From positions 5,428,001-5,492,000 of the forward strand of contig NZ_FNSI01000001.1 in the NCBI RefSeq assembly GCF_900104955.1: a DNA stretch of 64,000 bases, read 5' to 3'. The translations under genes were made by a program, and so were the position numbers. Origin of the DNA: Beijerinckia sp. 28-YEA-48. GTDB lineage: Bacteria > Pseudomonadota > Alphaproteobacteria > Rhizobiales > Beijerinckiaceae. The notes beneath the pieces were generated by a model. The model ran no database searches. It saw nothing but the letters and a program-made list of their open reading frames with translations, and was not told where the DNA came from. Below are positions 53,281 through 60,710 of the stretch, one piece after another. Numbering within the stretch: the first letter of the stretch is position 1; each line of letters opens with the position of its first letter.

Positions 53281-54152
53281 TTTACGACGTCACTCACCTC
53301 ACCAGTTATGAGTACGAGCTGCCGGTGGCCTCGGCCGATTTCATGCTGTGCCTGACGCCGCATGAGGGCAATGGCCAGCATGTGATCAACACGCGCATCG
53401 AGATCGATCCGCCGGCAATGGATTTGCAAGCGCGCCAGGATTTCTTCGGCAATCGCACGACGGTGCTGAAAATCGCCCGGCCGCATCAGGCGCTGGACAT
53501 CCGCACCGTGTCGCGGATCCAGGTGGACCGGCCACAGGCGCCGGCGGCGGCTCTGACGCGCCCCTGGGAAAGAGTGGCGCAGGACGCGCTGAATGCGCCG
53601 TCGCTTGGCCCGCAATCGCCGGTGCATTTCCTCTATGCCAGCCGGCTGGCGCATCTCTATGCGCCGGCGACCCAGTTCGCGCGCGTCAGCTTCATGCCCG
53701 GCCGCCCGGTGCTCGAGGCTGGCATTGAACTGATGACGCGCATTCGCGACGAATTCCGCTATGTGCCGGGCACGACGGCGATCTCGACGCCGTTGGCGCA
53801 GGTCTTCGATCAGCGCAGCGGCGTCTGTCAGGATTTCGCCCATATCATGATCGCCGGCCTGCGTGGCCTTGGCCTCTCGGCCGCTTATGTGAGCGGCTAT
53901 ATCCGCACCATTACACCGCCGGGACGACCGCGCTTGCAGGGCGCTGACGCGTCTCACGCCTGGGTGTCGTTGTGGTGCGGCGCCGAATTCGGCTGGATCG
54001 GCCTTGATCCGACCAATGCCCTGTTGATCGGTGACGATCATGTGGAGGTGGCCACCGGCCGCGACTATAGCGACGTGTCGCCGGTGAAAGGCGTGTTCAT
54101 TGGCTCGGGTCGCGACAGTCTGACGGTTAGCGTCGATGTGGCGCCGGTCTAA
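53277..54152 (+). CDS. Transglutaminase-like family protein
   Basis: A 291-residue single-domain transglutaminase-like protein. The GTG at 53277 overlaps the ATP-grasp stop (GTGA). The N-terminal beta domain (YDVTHLTSYEYELPVASADF) is followed by the catalytic Cys in QRSGVCQDFAHIM, His in ASHAWVSLWC and Asp in GLDPTNALL. The core resembles the N-terminal part of the 1098-residue protein two genes upstream. The gene closes the translationally coupled three-gene operon. It may cleave or transfer the peptide bond made by the ligases. Confidence 0.92.
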   Translation: MIYDVTHLTSYEYELPVASADFMLCLTPHEGNGQHVINTRIEIDPPAMDLQARQDFFGNRTTVLKIARPHQALDIRTVSRIQVDRPQAPAAALTRPWERVAQDALNAPSLGPQSPVHFLYASRLAHLYAPATQFARVSFMPGRPVLEAGIELMTRIRDEFRYVPGTTAISTPLAQVFDQRSGVCQDFAHIMIAGLRGLGLSAAYVSGYIRTITPPGRPRLQGADASHAWVSLWCGAEFGWIGLDPTNALLIGDDHVEVATGRDYSDVSPVKGVFIGSGRDSLTVSVDVAPV

Positions 54153-54217
54153 GTCTGAATAGTTTATATCTCAAGATGATCTGATCGAACGATCTCGGCC
54201 AAGCGATATGTCAAAGG

Positions 54218-54460
54218 ATGATGATGCAGAGTTTTTCTTTAACAGAGCCAGCTACTATCTTCTGGCGTGACAATCTCGAAGAGATGAAGATTCGTCCTGA
54301 GTCTCGTTATTTTCCACAAGTTCAGGACGCAATAATCTGGGCGTTCGAAACTCTATCTACTGATCAGCGCTGGTCAGCTAAGTTGAGGCTTGAAAAGGAT
54401 CAACGGGAACTTCCACTAACGGAGACTGAGGAAATCTATAAATCCTTCAAGTCGAACTAA
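54218..54460 (+). CDS. Small low-G+C orphan protein
   Basis: An 80-residue hydrophilic protein; ATG codons occur at 54218, 54221 and 54224, and AAAGGA precedes them. It has no signal peptide (SFSLTEPATIFWRDNLEEMK, then a charged C-terminal half). Its base composition is clearly lower in G+C than all neighbours and uses AT-rich codons. It may be a recently acquired or very young gene. I recognise no family. Confidence 0.55.
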   Translation: MMMQSFSLTEPATIFWRDNLEEMKIRPESRYFPQVQDAIIWAFETLSTDQRWSAKLRLEKDQRELPLTETEEIYKSFKSN

Positions 54461-54552
54461 GTGGCCATAAAGATGTTTCGTATTTGCGCAGGGCGCTAGA
54501 ATCTGTAATCCCCGCGTCAGCAGGTTGAGCGCGCGGGGCGGCGGAAGCGAGA

Positions 54553-54987
54553 ATGGCCAAGACTTCTCAAAACAAGACTTCTCAAAAGACCTATCGGCTG
54601 AAACTCGGGGAATCGGCGATCCATGGGCGCGGCCTGTTCGCCGCCGAGCGAATTCCGGCCGGCGCCTGGATCATCGAATATACCGGGCAGAAGATCTCCT
54701 TGGCCGAGGGACGGCGGCGCGACAAATTCTATAATTCCATCGGCTATACGCTGCTGTTCAAGCTCGACGGCCATTATGTCGACGGGCTCGTTGGCGGCAA
54801 TGAGGCGATCTATATCAACCATTCGCTGACGCCGAATGCCGATGCGATCATGCACCGCGGTGGCGTCTGGATTCGTGCATTGTGCGATATCGCACGCGGC
54901 GCGGAACTGACTTACGATTATGGTTTCGATCCGGCCAATCCGCCGGGGACGAAGCGTCGGGGCAGCAAGCGTAAGAAGCCAGCCTAA
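54553..54987 (+). CDS. SET-domain protein lysine methyltransferase
   Basis: A 144-residue minimal SET protein. It has GESAIHGRGLFAAERIPAG with WIIEYTGQK (cofactor loop), YINHSLTPNADAIM (the NHS/NH-type pseudoknot motif) and ELTYDYGF near the end, and a basic Lys/Arg-rich tail (KRRGSKRKKPA). It would transfer a methyl group from SAM to lysines of a protein in the cytoplasm. Bacterial SET proteins are minor relatives of eukaryotic ones. Its target is unknown; the basic tail may bind nucleic acid. Confidence 0.88.
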   Translation: MAKTSQNKTSQKTYRLKLGESAIHGRGLFAAERIPAGAWIIEYTGQKISLAEGRRRDKFYNSIGYTLLFKLDGHYVDGLVGGNEAIYINHSLTPNADAIMHRGGVWIRALCDIARGAELTYDYGFDPANPPGTKRRGSKRKKPA

Positions 54988-55026
54988 CGATTTCTCGGTG
55001 GGCTCTACGCTAAGGGACGGTGACAC

Positions 55027-55434
55027 GTGATTGTTTCATCCTTGAGCGGCTTGCCGGCATTCGCTGCCTATCTGGTTGCCGCCATCGGCTTCTGCGCCTT
55101 GTTCCTTCTCATCTATACGAGCATCACCCCGCATCGCGAATTCAATTTGATCGTCGAGCATCACAATGCTTCGGCGGCGGTGGCGTTGGGCATGAGCCTC
55201 ATCGGCTTCGCGCTGCCGTTGACGGCGGCGATCCGCCATTCGGCCGGCATGATCGATTTTGCGATCTGGGCGCTGGTCTCGCTGGTGGTGCAGGTGGCTG
55301 GCTATGGTCTGGCGCGCCTGGCGCATCCGAAACTGTCGCAGAGCATCGAAGAGAATTCGATTGCCTCGGCGATTTGGCTCGGGGCCGTCTCTTTGACGAT
55401 GGGGATCGTCAGCGCCAGCAGCATGACGCCATGA
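55027..55434 (+). CDS. DUF350 (YjfL-type) membrane protein
   Basis: A 135-residue protein with about four membrane helices (LPAFAAYLVAAIGFCALFLL; AAVALGMSLIGFALPLTA; AIWALVSLVVQVAGYG; and a last one at the C-terminus) separated by short loops, including EHHNASAAVALG, a DUF350 landmark. It starts with the GTG at 55027 and ends 7 bases before the next gene. With the following two genes it copies the E. coli yjfL-yjfM-yjfC order. Function unknown. Confidence 0.85.
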   Translation: MIVSSLSGLPAFAAYLVAAIGFCALFLLIYTSITPHREFNLIVEHHNASAAVALGMSLIGFALPLTAAIRHSAGMIDFAIWALVSLVVQVAGYGLARLAHPKLSQSIEENSIASAIWLGAVSLTMGIVSASSMTP

Positions 55435-55441
55435 GGCCGAC

Positions 55442-55822
55442 ATGAGCGCCGATCCCATCAAACCTTCCGCACAGCGCCCGATTAATCTGGGCAAAGCTGG
55501 CGCGCTCCCGTCCGGCCAGGTGGGCAAGCCGCGCATGTCGGCTGGGCGTAAGAGCACGCTCGCTGTCGGCCTCATTGCGGCCGGTGGCATTTCGATCTTT
55601 GCCTTCTTGCCGGGCGAGCAGTGTGAGGCCGATCCGGTGACCGGCCAGCAGCAATGCAGTTCGCGGAGTTCATCGAGTAGTTCGTCCCACGGCGGGGGCG
55701 GATCGTCTCACTCCTCGTCGTCTTCGGGATCAACGAGTTCGGACGCCGGATCGGGCACCAGCTCGGTCGCGCGCGGCGGTTTTGGATCAAGCGGTGGGCT
55801 GCATTTCTTCGGCGGCGGTTAG
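55442..55822 (+). CDS. Ser/Gly-rich membrane-anchored protein, YjfM/DUF1190-like position
   Basis: A 126-residue protein with a single membrane helix (STLAVGLIAAGGISIFAFLP, about 37-57), two Cys near it (GEQCEADPVTGQQQCSS) and a low-complexity Ser/Gly tail ending FGSSGGLHFFGGG. It lies in the yjfM place between DUF350 and glutathionylspermidine-synthase-like genes; similarity to DUF1190 is by position and composition, not by a strong motif. The stop is directly followed by the next ATG. Confidence 0.7.
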   Translation: MSADPIKPSAQRPINLGKAGALPSGQVGKPRMSAGRKSTLAVGLIAAGGISIFAFLPGEQCEADPVTGQQQCSSRSSSSSSSHGGGGSSHSSSSSGSTSSDAGSGTSSVARGGFGSSGGLHFFGGG

Positions 55823-56980
55823 ATGAGACGCCAGCGTATCGCGCCGCGTCCTGACTTCGCCGATTACGCGCAAAAAATCGGTTTCACCTATCACGCGGCC
55901 GATGGGCAGCCCTATTGGCAGGACGAAGCCTATTATGCGTTTACGCTCGATCAGATCGAGAACCATCTTGAAACGCCGACGCAGAATCTTGCGGCACTCT
56001 GCCTTGATGTGGTGAGCCGCATCGTCAGCAGCGAAAAGGATCTGACGCGGCTGCGGATTCCGGCCCATGCCTGGCCGCTGATCCTCGACAGCTGGCGTAA
56101 ACGCCAACCTTCGCTCTACGGCCGTTTCGATCTGGTCTATGACGGACGCGGCCCGGCGAAACTGCTGGAATATAATGCCGACACGCCGACCTCGCTGTTT
56201 GAATCGGCAGTGGTGCAATGGCATTGGCTGGAGAATGGCCGCCAACGCGGCGCCTTGCCCGAAGATGCCGATCAGTTCAATTCGATCCACGAGGCGCTGA
56301 TTGAGCGCTGGAAAGTGATCGTCGGCGCTGGCCATGTGCATTTCTCCTGCATGAAGAACACGCCGGAAGATGAAGGCACGATCGGCTATCTGGCCGATTG
56401 CGCGGCGCAGGCCAGGCTTGGCGTCTCGTCGATCTATATCGACGAGATCGGCAACGATGGTGCGCGCTTCGTCGATCTGGCCGAGAAGCCGATCGACTGG
56501 CTGTTCAAGCTCTATCCGTGGGAATGGATGCTGGTTGAGGAATTCGGCCGGGCGCCGGCGATGCAGGCCACCCGCTTTCTCGAGCCGCCGTGGAAGAGCG
56601 TTTTGTCGAACAAAGGCCTGCTGGCGTTGCTATGGGAGGCGGAGCCGGGCCATCCCAATCTGCTGCCGGCTTATTTCGCCGATGAGCCGGGCGCGGCGAA
56701 GCTCGCGCGCAATCATGTGCGCAAGCCGATCTATTCGCGCGAAGGCGCCAATATCGACATGGTCGATCGTGGCCGCACCATTGCCCAGTCCGAGGGGACT
56801 TATGGGGCCGAGGGTTTCATCGTGCAGGAGCTGGCCATGCCGCCGCGCTTCGATGGGCTCTACGTGACAACCGGCAGCTGGATCGTCGGCGACAAGGCCT
56901 GCGGCATCGGTCTGCGCGAGGATGCAACGCCGATCATCGGCAATATGTCACGCTTCGTGCCGCACGCGATCGTCGGCTGA
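55823..56980 (+). CDS. Glutathionylspermidine synthase-like ATP-grasp ligase (YjfC-type)
   Basis: A 385-residue ATP-grasp enzyme of the glutathionylspermidine synthase family without the N-terminal amidase. Features include PSLYGRFDLVYDGRGPAKLL, EYNADTPTSLFESA, EDEGTIGYLADCA and a GAEGFIVQELAMPPRFDG near the C-terminus. It would join a carboxylate to an amine or peptide with ATP; glutathionylspermidine itself is unlikely in this lineage. It is coupled to the DUF350 and Ser/Gly-rich genes, suggesting that the membrane proteins use or export the product. Confidence 0.88.
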   Translation: MRRQRIAPRPDFADYAQKIGFTYHAADGQPYWQDEAYYAFTLDQIENHLETPTQNLAALCLDVVSRIVSSEKDLTRLRIPAHAWPLILDSWRKRQPSLYGRFDLVYDGRGPAKLLEYNADTPTSLFESAVVQWHWLENGRQRGALPEDADQFNSIHEALIERWKVIVGAGHVHFSCMKNTPEDEGTIGYLADCAAQARLGVSSIYIDEIGNDGARFVDLAEKPIDWLFKLYPWEWMLVEEFGRAPAMQATRFLEPPWKSVLSNKGLLALLWEAEPGHPNLLPAYFADEPGAAKLARNHVRKPIYSREGANIDMVDRGRTIAQSEGTYGAEGFIVQELAMPPRFDGLYVTTGSWIVGDKACGIGLREDATPIIGNMSRFVPHAIVG

Positions 56981-56986
56981 TCAAAA

Positions 56987-57011
56987 CCCGCGACGCGTAA
57001 AGCGCCGCGGG
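56987..57011. terminator. Stem-loop between convergent genes
   Basis: CCCGCG (56987-56992) pairs with CGCGGG (57006-57011), in the 53-base gap between the convergent ATP-grasp and DUF4394 genes. No strong T-tract; termination is inferred from position. Confidence 0.4.
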
Positions 57012-57033
57012 CGCATTTCATTTGATCCGGTGA

Positions 57034-57831
57034 TTACATCGCCGGCAGAACGGCCATGTCGCGGATCGTGCCGTTGACGCCTGTCAGCGCGCCGGCGCTG
57101 GTGGCCTTTGCCGTCGTCAAATCGACTTTATAGAGGGCATTGCCGGAGATGAGCCAAGCCTCGTTGCCACCCTTGCCATCGGAAGCGATGTCGAAGGCGG
57201 TCGCCTTCTCCGTCAGGCCGAGCTTGCCGATGGTGGTCAAAACGCCGTCATTCGGCGGTGCCTGCTTCACGAGGGTCCAGTCGGTGCTGTCGATATTGTA
57301 GAGAGTGGTTTCCTTGGCGCCCTTCATCGAGTTGACGTAAGCGCCGGCCACGACCTTCGGCGCCTTGCCTTTCATCGCGTCGGTTTCAGCGAAGTTGAGT
57401 GGCTTGTCGGTGGTGACTTTGCCGTCATCGACATTGGCGCGCAGATTCATGCCGTCCGAGCCGATGACGCGCAGGCGATCGGCAACCGGGTTGAAATCAA
57501 CCGTCGCCATCGTGCCTTTTGGCAGCATCACGTCGAGCTTCGATTTCACGGTTGCCTTGCCGCTGGCGGTGTCGATGGTGACGACGGTGCCATCCTCGAG
57601 CAGTCCATAGAGCATGCCGTCGGCCGGCCGCACATCGATGCCGGCCAGTTTGCCGGTGACGCCGGAGACATTCCAGGTCTTGGCGGCCATCTTGCCGGAG
57701 GGATCTACGACCGTAATGGTGGCATCGCCGGTGAGGATGGCGACAGAGTTGGCGCCGGCTTGGCTGGCGAATGCCACGGAACCGAGCAGTGCGGCAGCGA
57801 AAAGCGAGGTTTTGTACGACGCATGGTACAT
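57034..57831 (-). CDS. Exported DUF4394-domain protein
   Basis: A 265-residue exported protein from the ATG at 57831, with GGGAG upstream. It has a signal peptide (KTSLFAAALLGSVAFASQAGA) and a beta-propeller-like body with DUF4394 repeats (GIDVRPADGMLYGLLEDG, DFNPVADRLRVIGSDGMNLR, ASDGKGGNEAWLISGNALYK). It is divergent from an ECF sigma gene, a neighbourhood commonly seen for this family, and is probably a target of that sigma factor. Envelope or extracellular role unknown. Confidence 0.87.
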   Translation of the reverse strand: MYHASYKTSLFAAALLGSVAFASQAGANSVAILTGDATITVVDPSGKMAAKTWNVSGVTGKLAGIDVRPADGMLYGLLEDGTVVTIDTASGKATVKSKLDVMLPKGTMATVDFNPVADRLRVIGSDGMNLRANVDDGKVTTDKPLNFAETDAMKGKAPKVVAGAYVNSMKGAKETTLYNIDSTDWTLVKQAPPNDGVLTTIGKLGLTEKATAFDIASDGKGGNEAWLISGNALYKVDLTTAKATSAGALTGVNGTIRDMAVLPAM

Positions 57832-57876
57832 GGGTGTCTCCCGTTTACAGAGGCAGCTTGAAGCCACACTCGCAGG

Positions 57877-57905
57877 GGATACCCACCGCGCAGGCGCGCC
57901 GATGC
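57877..57905 (-). promoter_or_regulatory. Candidate ECF-sigma promoter for the DUF4394 gene
   Basis: The complement reads GCATCG, 17 bases, then GTATCC, about 45 bases before the start codon. It has the same design as the candidate on the other strand at 57940-57968. Confidence 0.5.
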
Positions 57906-57939
57906 AGCAAACAGGGCAAGAATATTTTTTCTTTTCGCC

Positions 57940-57968
57940 GCATCCAATCGAATGTGCCGTGCGTATAA
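57940..57968 (+). promoter_or_regulatory. Candidate ECF-sigma promoter for the sigma/anti-sigma operon
   Basis: GCATCC, 17 bases, then GTATAA, about 77 bases before the sigma start codon. The matching element on the other strand suggests autoregulation and co-regulation. Confidence 0.5.
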
Positions 57969-58044
57969 GCGCTTGAGCGGACGTGTGCGTTGAGTGCGCG
58001 CTTGGCTATGCAAGAGGCTTGCCTGTGAAAGAGGGAGTGTGCGG

Positions 58045-58593
58045 ATGACGGTCTCGGTCGTCGTCGATCTCGATGAGCTGATCCAGGCCTGTGCTTCAGG
58101 CGACCGTGCCGCCTTGCGCGCGCTTTACGATATGGAAGCTTCGAAGATGATCGGGGTCGCGCAACGGCTGCTGAAGCGCCGCGCCTTGGCCGAGGAGGCC
58201 GTGCAAGAGGCTTTCGTCTCGATCTGGAATAAGGCCGATACGTTCGATGCGACGCGCGGCGGCGGGAGAACCTGGATCTATGCCATTTTGCGCCATCGCG
58301 CCCTCAATATGTTGCGCGGCGAACAGCGCCTGGAGTTTTCCGATGCCCCGGTGGGAGAGGAACAGGCCAGCGAGGATGATGATCCCGAAGTGATCGTCAC
58401 CCGGCTCTCCGATACAGCGGCACTGCGCCGTTGCCTGCAAGGATTGGCGGCTGAGCGCCGCGCGGCCATTGTTCTGGCTTATGTGCATGGTCTGTCCCAT
58501 TCCGATCTCGCGACCAAACTCAGTATGCCGCTGGGGACCGTGAAATCGTGGCTGCGGCGCAGCCTTATCTCCCTGCGGGAGTGCATGGGATGA
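58045..58593 (+). CDS. ECF-family RNA polymerase sigma factor
   Basis: A 182-residue ECF sigma from the ATG at 58045 with GAGGGAG upstream. The sigma-2 domain includes RALYDMEASKMIGVAQRL and AVQEAFVSIWNKADTFD with GGGRTWIYAILRHRALNMLR; the sigma-4 domain helix-turn-helix is HGLSHSDLATKLSMPLGTVK. A linker rich in Asp/Glu (EEQASEDDDPEV) joins them. It overlaps the anti-sigma gene by 4 bases. It probably directs its own promoter and that of the divergent DUF4394 gene. Confidence 0.93.
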   Translation: MTVSVVVDLDELIQACASGDRAALRALYDMEASKMIGVAQRLLKRRALAEEAVQEAFVSIWNKADTFDATRGGGRTWIYAILRHRALNMLRGEQRLEFSDAPVGEEQASEDDDPEVIVTRLSDTAALRRCLQGLAAERRAAIVLAYVHGLSHSDLATKLSMPLGTVKSWLRRSLISLRECMG

Positions 58594-59330
58594 GCGATCC
58601 GGTGGAAACGCCTGAAGAGGCCAGGGATGCTCTCGCCGCCGAATATGTTCTTGGCCTTGTCGACGCGGTTGATCTGCCACGTCTGGAGACGTTGATGGAG
58701 ACAGATGTCGATTTAGCCCGTCGCGTCGGCGCGTGGCGGCAGAGGTTGGGCGCGTTGGACGAGACGGCTGTGCCTGGTCGCGCCAATGAGGCCCTGTGGT
58801 CGCGGATCGATGTGGCGCTCAATCCACGGACGGCGACGGCCGTTGCGCGTCGTCCCGTGGTGGCGCCATCGCGATGGGCGGCGCTATGGGACTCGCTGGC
58901 TTTCTGGCGTATGACGGGTCTTGCCGCTGTCGCGGCGGCCCTCGTGCTGGCGGTCGGCATGGGCTATTTCGCCCATCAGGCCGGTCAACAGCCGGTGCTG
59001 GTGGCCGTGTTGATGACCGATCAGAACGAGGCTGCCGCCGTGGTTCGCGCCTTCGCCAATGGCCGCGCCGAATTGCAGGCGATCAAACCGATCGCGATTC
59101 CTCCGGGCCGGGCGATCGAAATCTGGACCTTGTGGGATCGCACGGTCGGGCCGAAATCGATCGGCCTGATCCAGAACGTCTCGGGCAAGATCGATCTGCG
59201 GCTCGATGGCCTGCCGCGTCCAACAGCAGGCCAATTGTTCGAGATGACGCTTGAACCGGCGACTGGCTCGCCGATCGGCCGCCCCACCGGACCGATCCTT
59301 AACAAGGGCAACGCGGCCGTTGCCCTTTAG
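58590..59330 (+). CDS. Anti-sigma factor, RskA-like
   Basis: A 246-residue membrane protein with a cytoplasmic N-terminal anti-sigma domain (RDALAAEYVLGLVDAVDLPR), one membrane helix around residue 110 (MTGLAAVAAALVLAVGMGY) and a periplasmic RskA-type C-terminal domain (PGRAIEIWTLWDRTVGPKS). No zinc-binding HxxxCxxC is present, so it is the non-zinc RskA class. It starts inside the sigma stop codon (ATGA). Release of the sigma factor would need regulated proteolysis. It converges with the permease gene, overlapping it by 4 bases. Confidence 0.9.
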   Translation: MSDPVETPEEARDALAAEYVLGLVDAVDLPRLETLMETDVDLARRVGAWRQRLGALDETAVPGRANEALWSRIDVALNPRTATAVARRPVVAPSRWAALWDSLAFWRMTGLAAVAAALVLAVGMGYFAHQAGQQPVLVAVLMTDQNEAAAVVRAFANGRAELQAIKPIAIPPGRAIEIWTLWDRTVGPKSIGLIQNVSGKIDLRLDGLPRPTAGQLFEMTLEPATGSPIGRPTGPILNKGNAAVAL

Positions 59331-60652
59331 ATTGGCGCGCGCTCTGGTGCTTTGCTGGCGAGTACCAGAGGCAGGCCAACGAGGACGACGACGATGCCGA
59401 CAAGCGCACCCCAGCCGGTATAGGCCAGGCTCGAATAGAGCAGATAGGCGCAGATGCCGACGAAGATCGCCGGGGTCAGCGGATAGAGCGGTACTTTGAA
59501 CGGCCGCACGCGCTGCGGCTCGCGGATGCGGAAGACGAACAGCGACAAGCCGGTGAGCAGCAGGAAGAACCAGAAGACCGGCGCGGTGTAGTCGACCATG
59601 GTGCTGAAGCCGTCACGGGTGATCGTTCCCAGGCCGACGAGGGCGAGCGAAATCGCGCCCTGCAACAGCAGCGCATTGGCGGGATTGTCGCCGCGTTCGC
59701 TCCAGACGCCCAGGCGCGCGATCAAAGGCAGATCGCGGCCGAGCGCGTAATAGACGCGCGCGCCGGTGAAGATCGTGCCGTTGAGGGTCGACAGCGACGA
59801 CAGGCAGACGGTCAGGGCGAGGATGGCGACGCCGGTGCTGCCCAAGGCGATCTGCATGAGATCGGCGCCGGGCGCTTTGCTGGCGGCAATGCCGCCGATG
59901 CCGAAGGCTTTCAGGAGAGCGAGGTTGAAGGCGACATACAGCACGGTGACGACGGCCGTGCCGATCAGAATCGCGCGGGTCATGTCGCGCTTCACGTCGC
60001 GCAATTCGCCGGAGAGATAGGCGATCTCGTTCCAGCCGCCGTAGCTGAGCAGCACCAGCACCATGGCCAGGCCGAGCATGCCGCCGGCATTGGGGCCGGC
60101 GGGTTTGGCTTCCGCGCCGCCGACGGTGAAGCCAACGACGACGACCACGATGATGGCGAGGACAGTGCAGGTTTCGAGCAGTTTCTGCGTGCCAGCACCT
60201 GGCTGGGTTCCGGCAATGTTGACGGCGGTGAACAGGATGACGGACAGCGCTGCATAGATCGCCGGGCCATTGGGGCCGAGCGGCAACAATTGCTGGGCAT
60301 AGTCGCCGAAGACGAAGCCGACGAGGGCGATGGCGCCGGTCTGAATCACCGTGCCGCGCGCCCAGGCAAACAGGATCGCGAGTTTGCGGCCATAGGCACG
60401 GGACAGAAACTGATATTCGCCTCCGGCATCGGGATAGGCCGCCGCCAGTTCGGCATAACAAAGCGCGCCGATCAGGGTGGCGAGACCGCCTGCAATCCAG
60501 GCGCCGATGAACAGGACTTCGCTGCCGGTGGCTGCGGCGACGATGGGCGGCGTGCGGAAAATGCCGACGCCGATGACGATGCCAACGAAAAAGGCGACGG
60601 CGTCGGTGACGGTCAGCACGCGGCGCGGGGCGGCCGCTGTTTCAGAAGTCAT
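59327..60652 (-). CDS. Amino acid permease, APC superfamily
   Basis: A 441-residue twelve-helix permease from the ATG at 60652; the frame is open upstream to 60787. It has the APC helix-1 glycine motif GIVIGVGIFRTPP, the helix-3 CYAELAAAYPDAGGEYQFLS and helix-6 VLVLLSYGGWNEIAYLSGE. It probably exchanges or imports an amino acid or polyamine with protons. It is convergent with the anti-sigma gene and follows the exported methyltransferase gene by about 60 bases. Confidence 0.92.
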   Translation of the reverse strand: MTSETAAAPRRVLTVTDAVAFFVGIVIGVGIFRTPPIVAAATGSEVLFIGAWIAGGLATLIGALCYAELAAAYPDAGGEYQFLSRAYGRKLAILFAWARGTVIQTGAIALVGFVFGDYAQQLLPLGPNGPAIYAALSVILFTAVNIAGTQPGAGTQKLLETCTVLAIIVVVVVGFTVGGAEAKPAGPNAGGMLGLAMVLVLLSYGGWNEIAYLSGELRDVKRDMTRAILIGTAVVTVLYVAFNLALLKAFGIGGIAASKAPGADLMQIALGSTGVAILALTVCLSSLSTLNGTIFTGARVYYALGRDLPLIARLGVWSERGDNPANALLLQGAISLALVGLGTITRDGFSTMVDYTAPVFWFFLLLTGLSLFVFRIREPQRVRPFKVPLYPLTPAIFVGICAYLLYSSLAYTGWGALVGIVVVLVGLPLVLASKAPERAPI

Positions 60653-60710
60653 CGGAGATTCCGTTACTGGGGGATGAGAGGAGAGCGATGCGAGGGGGTA
60701 CAAGGGTTGT

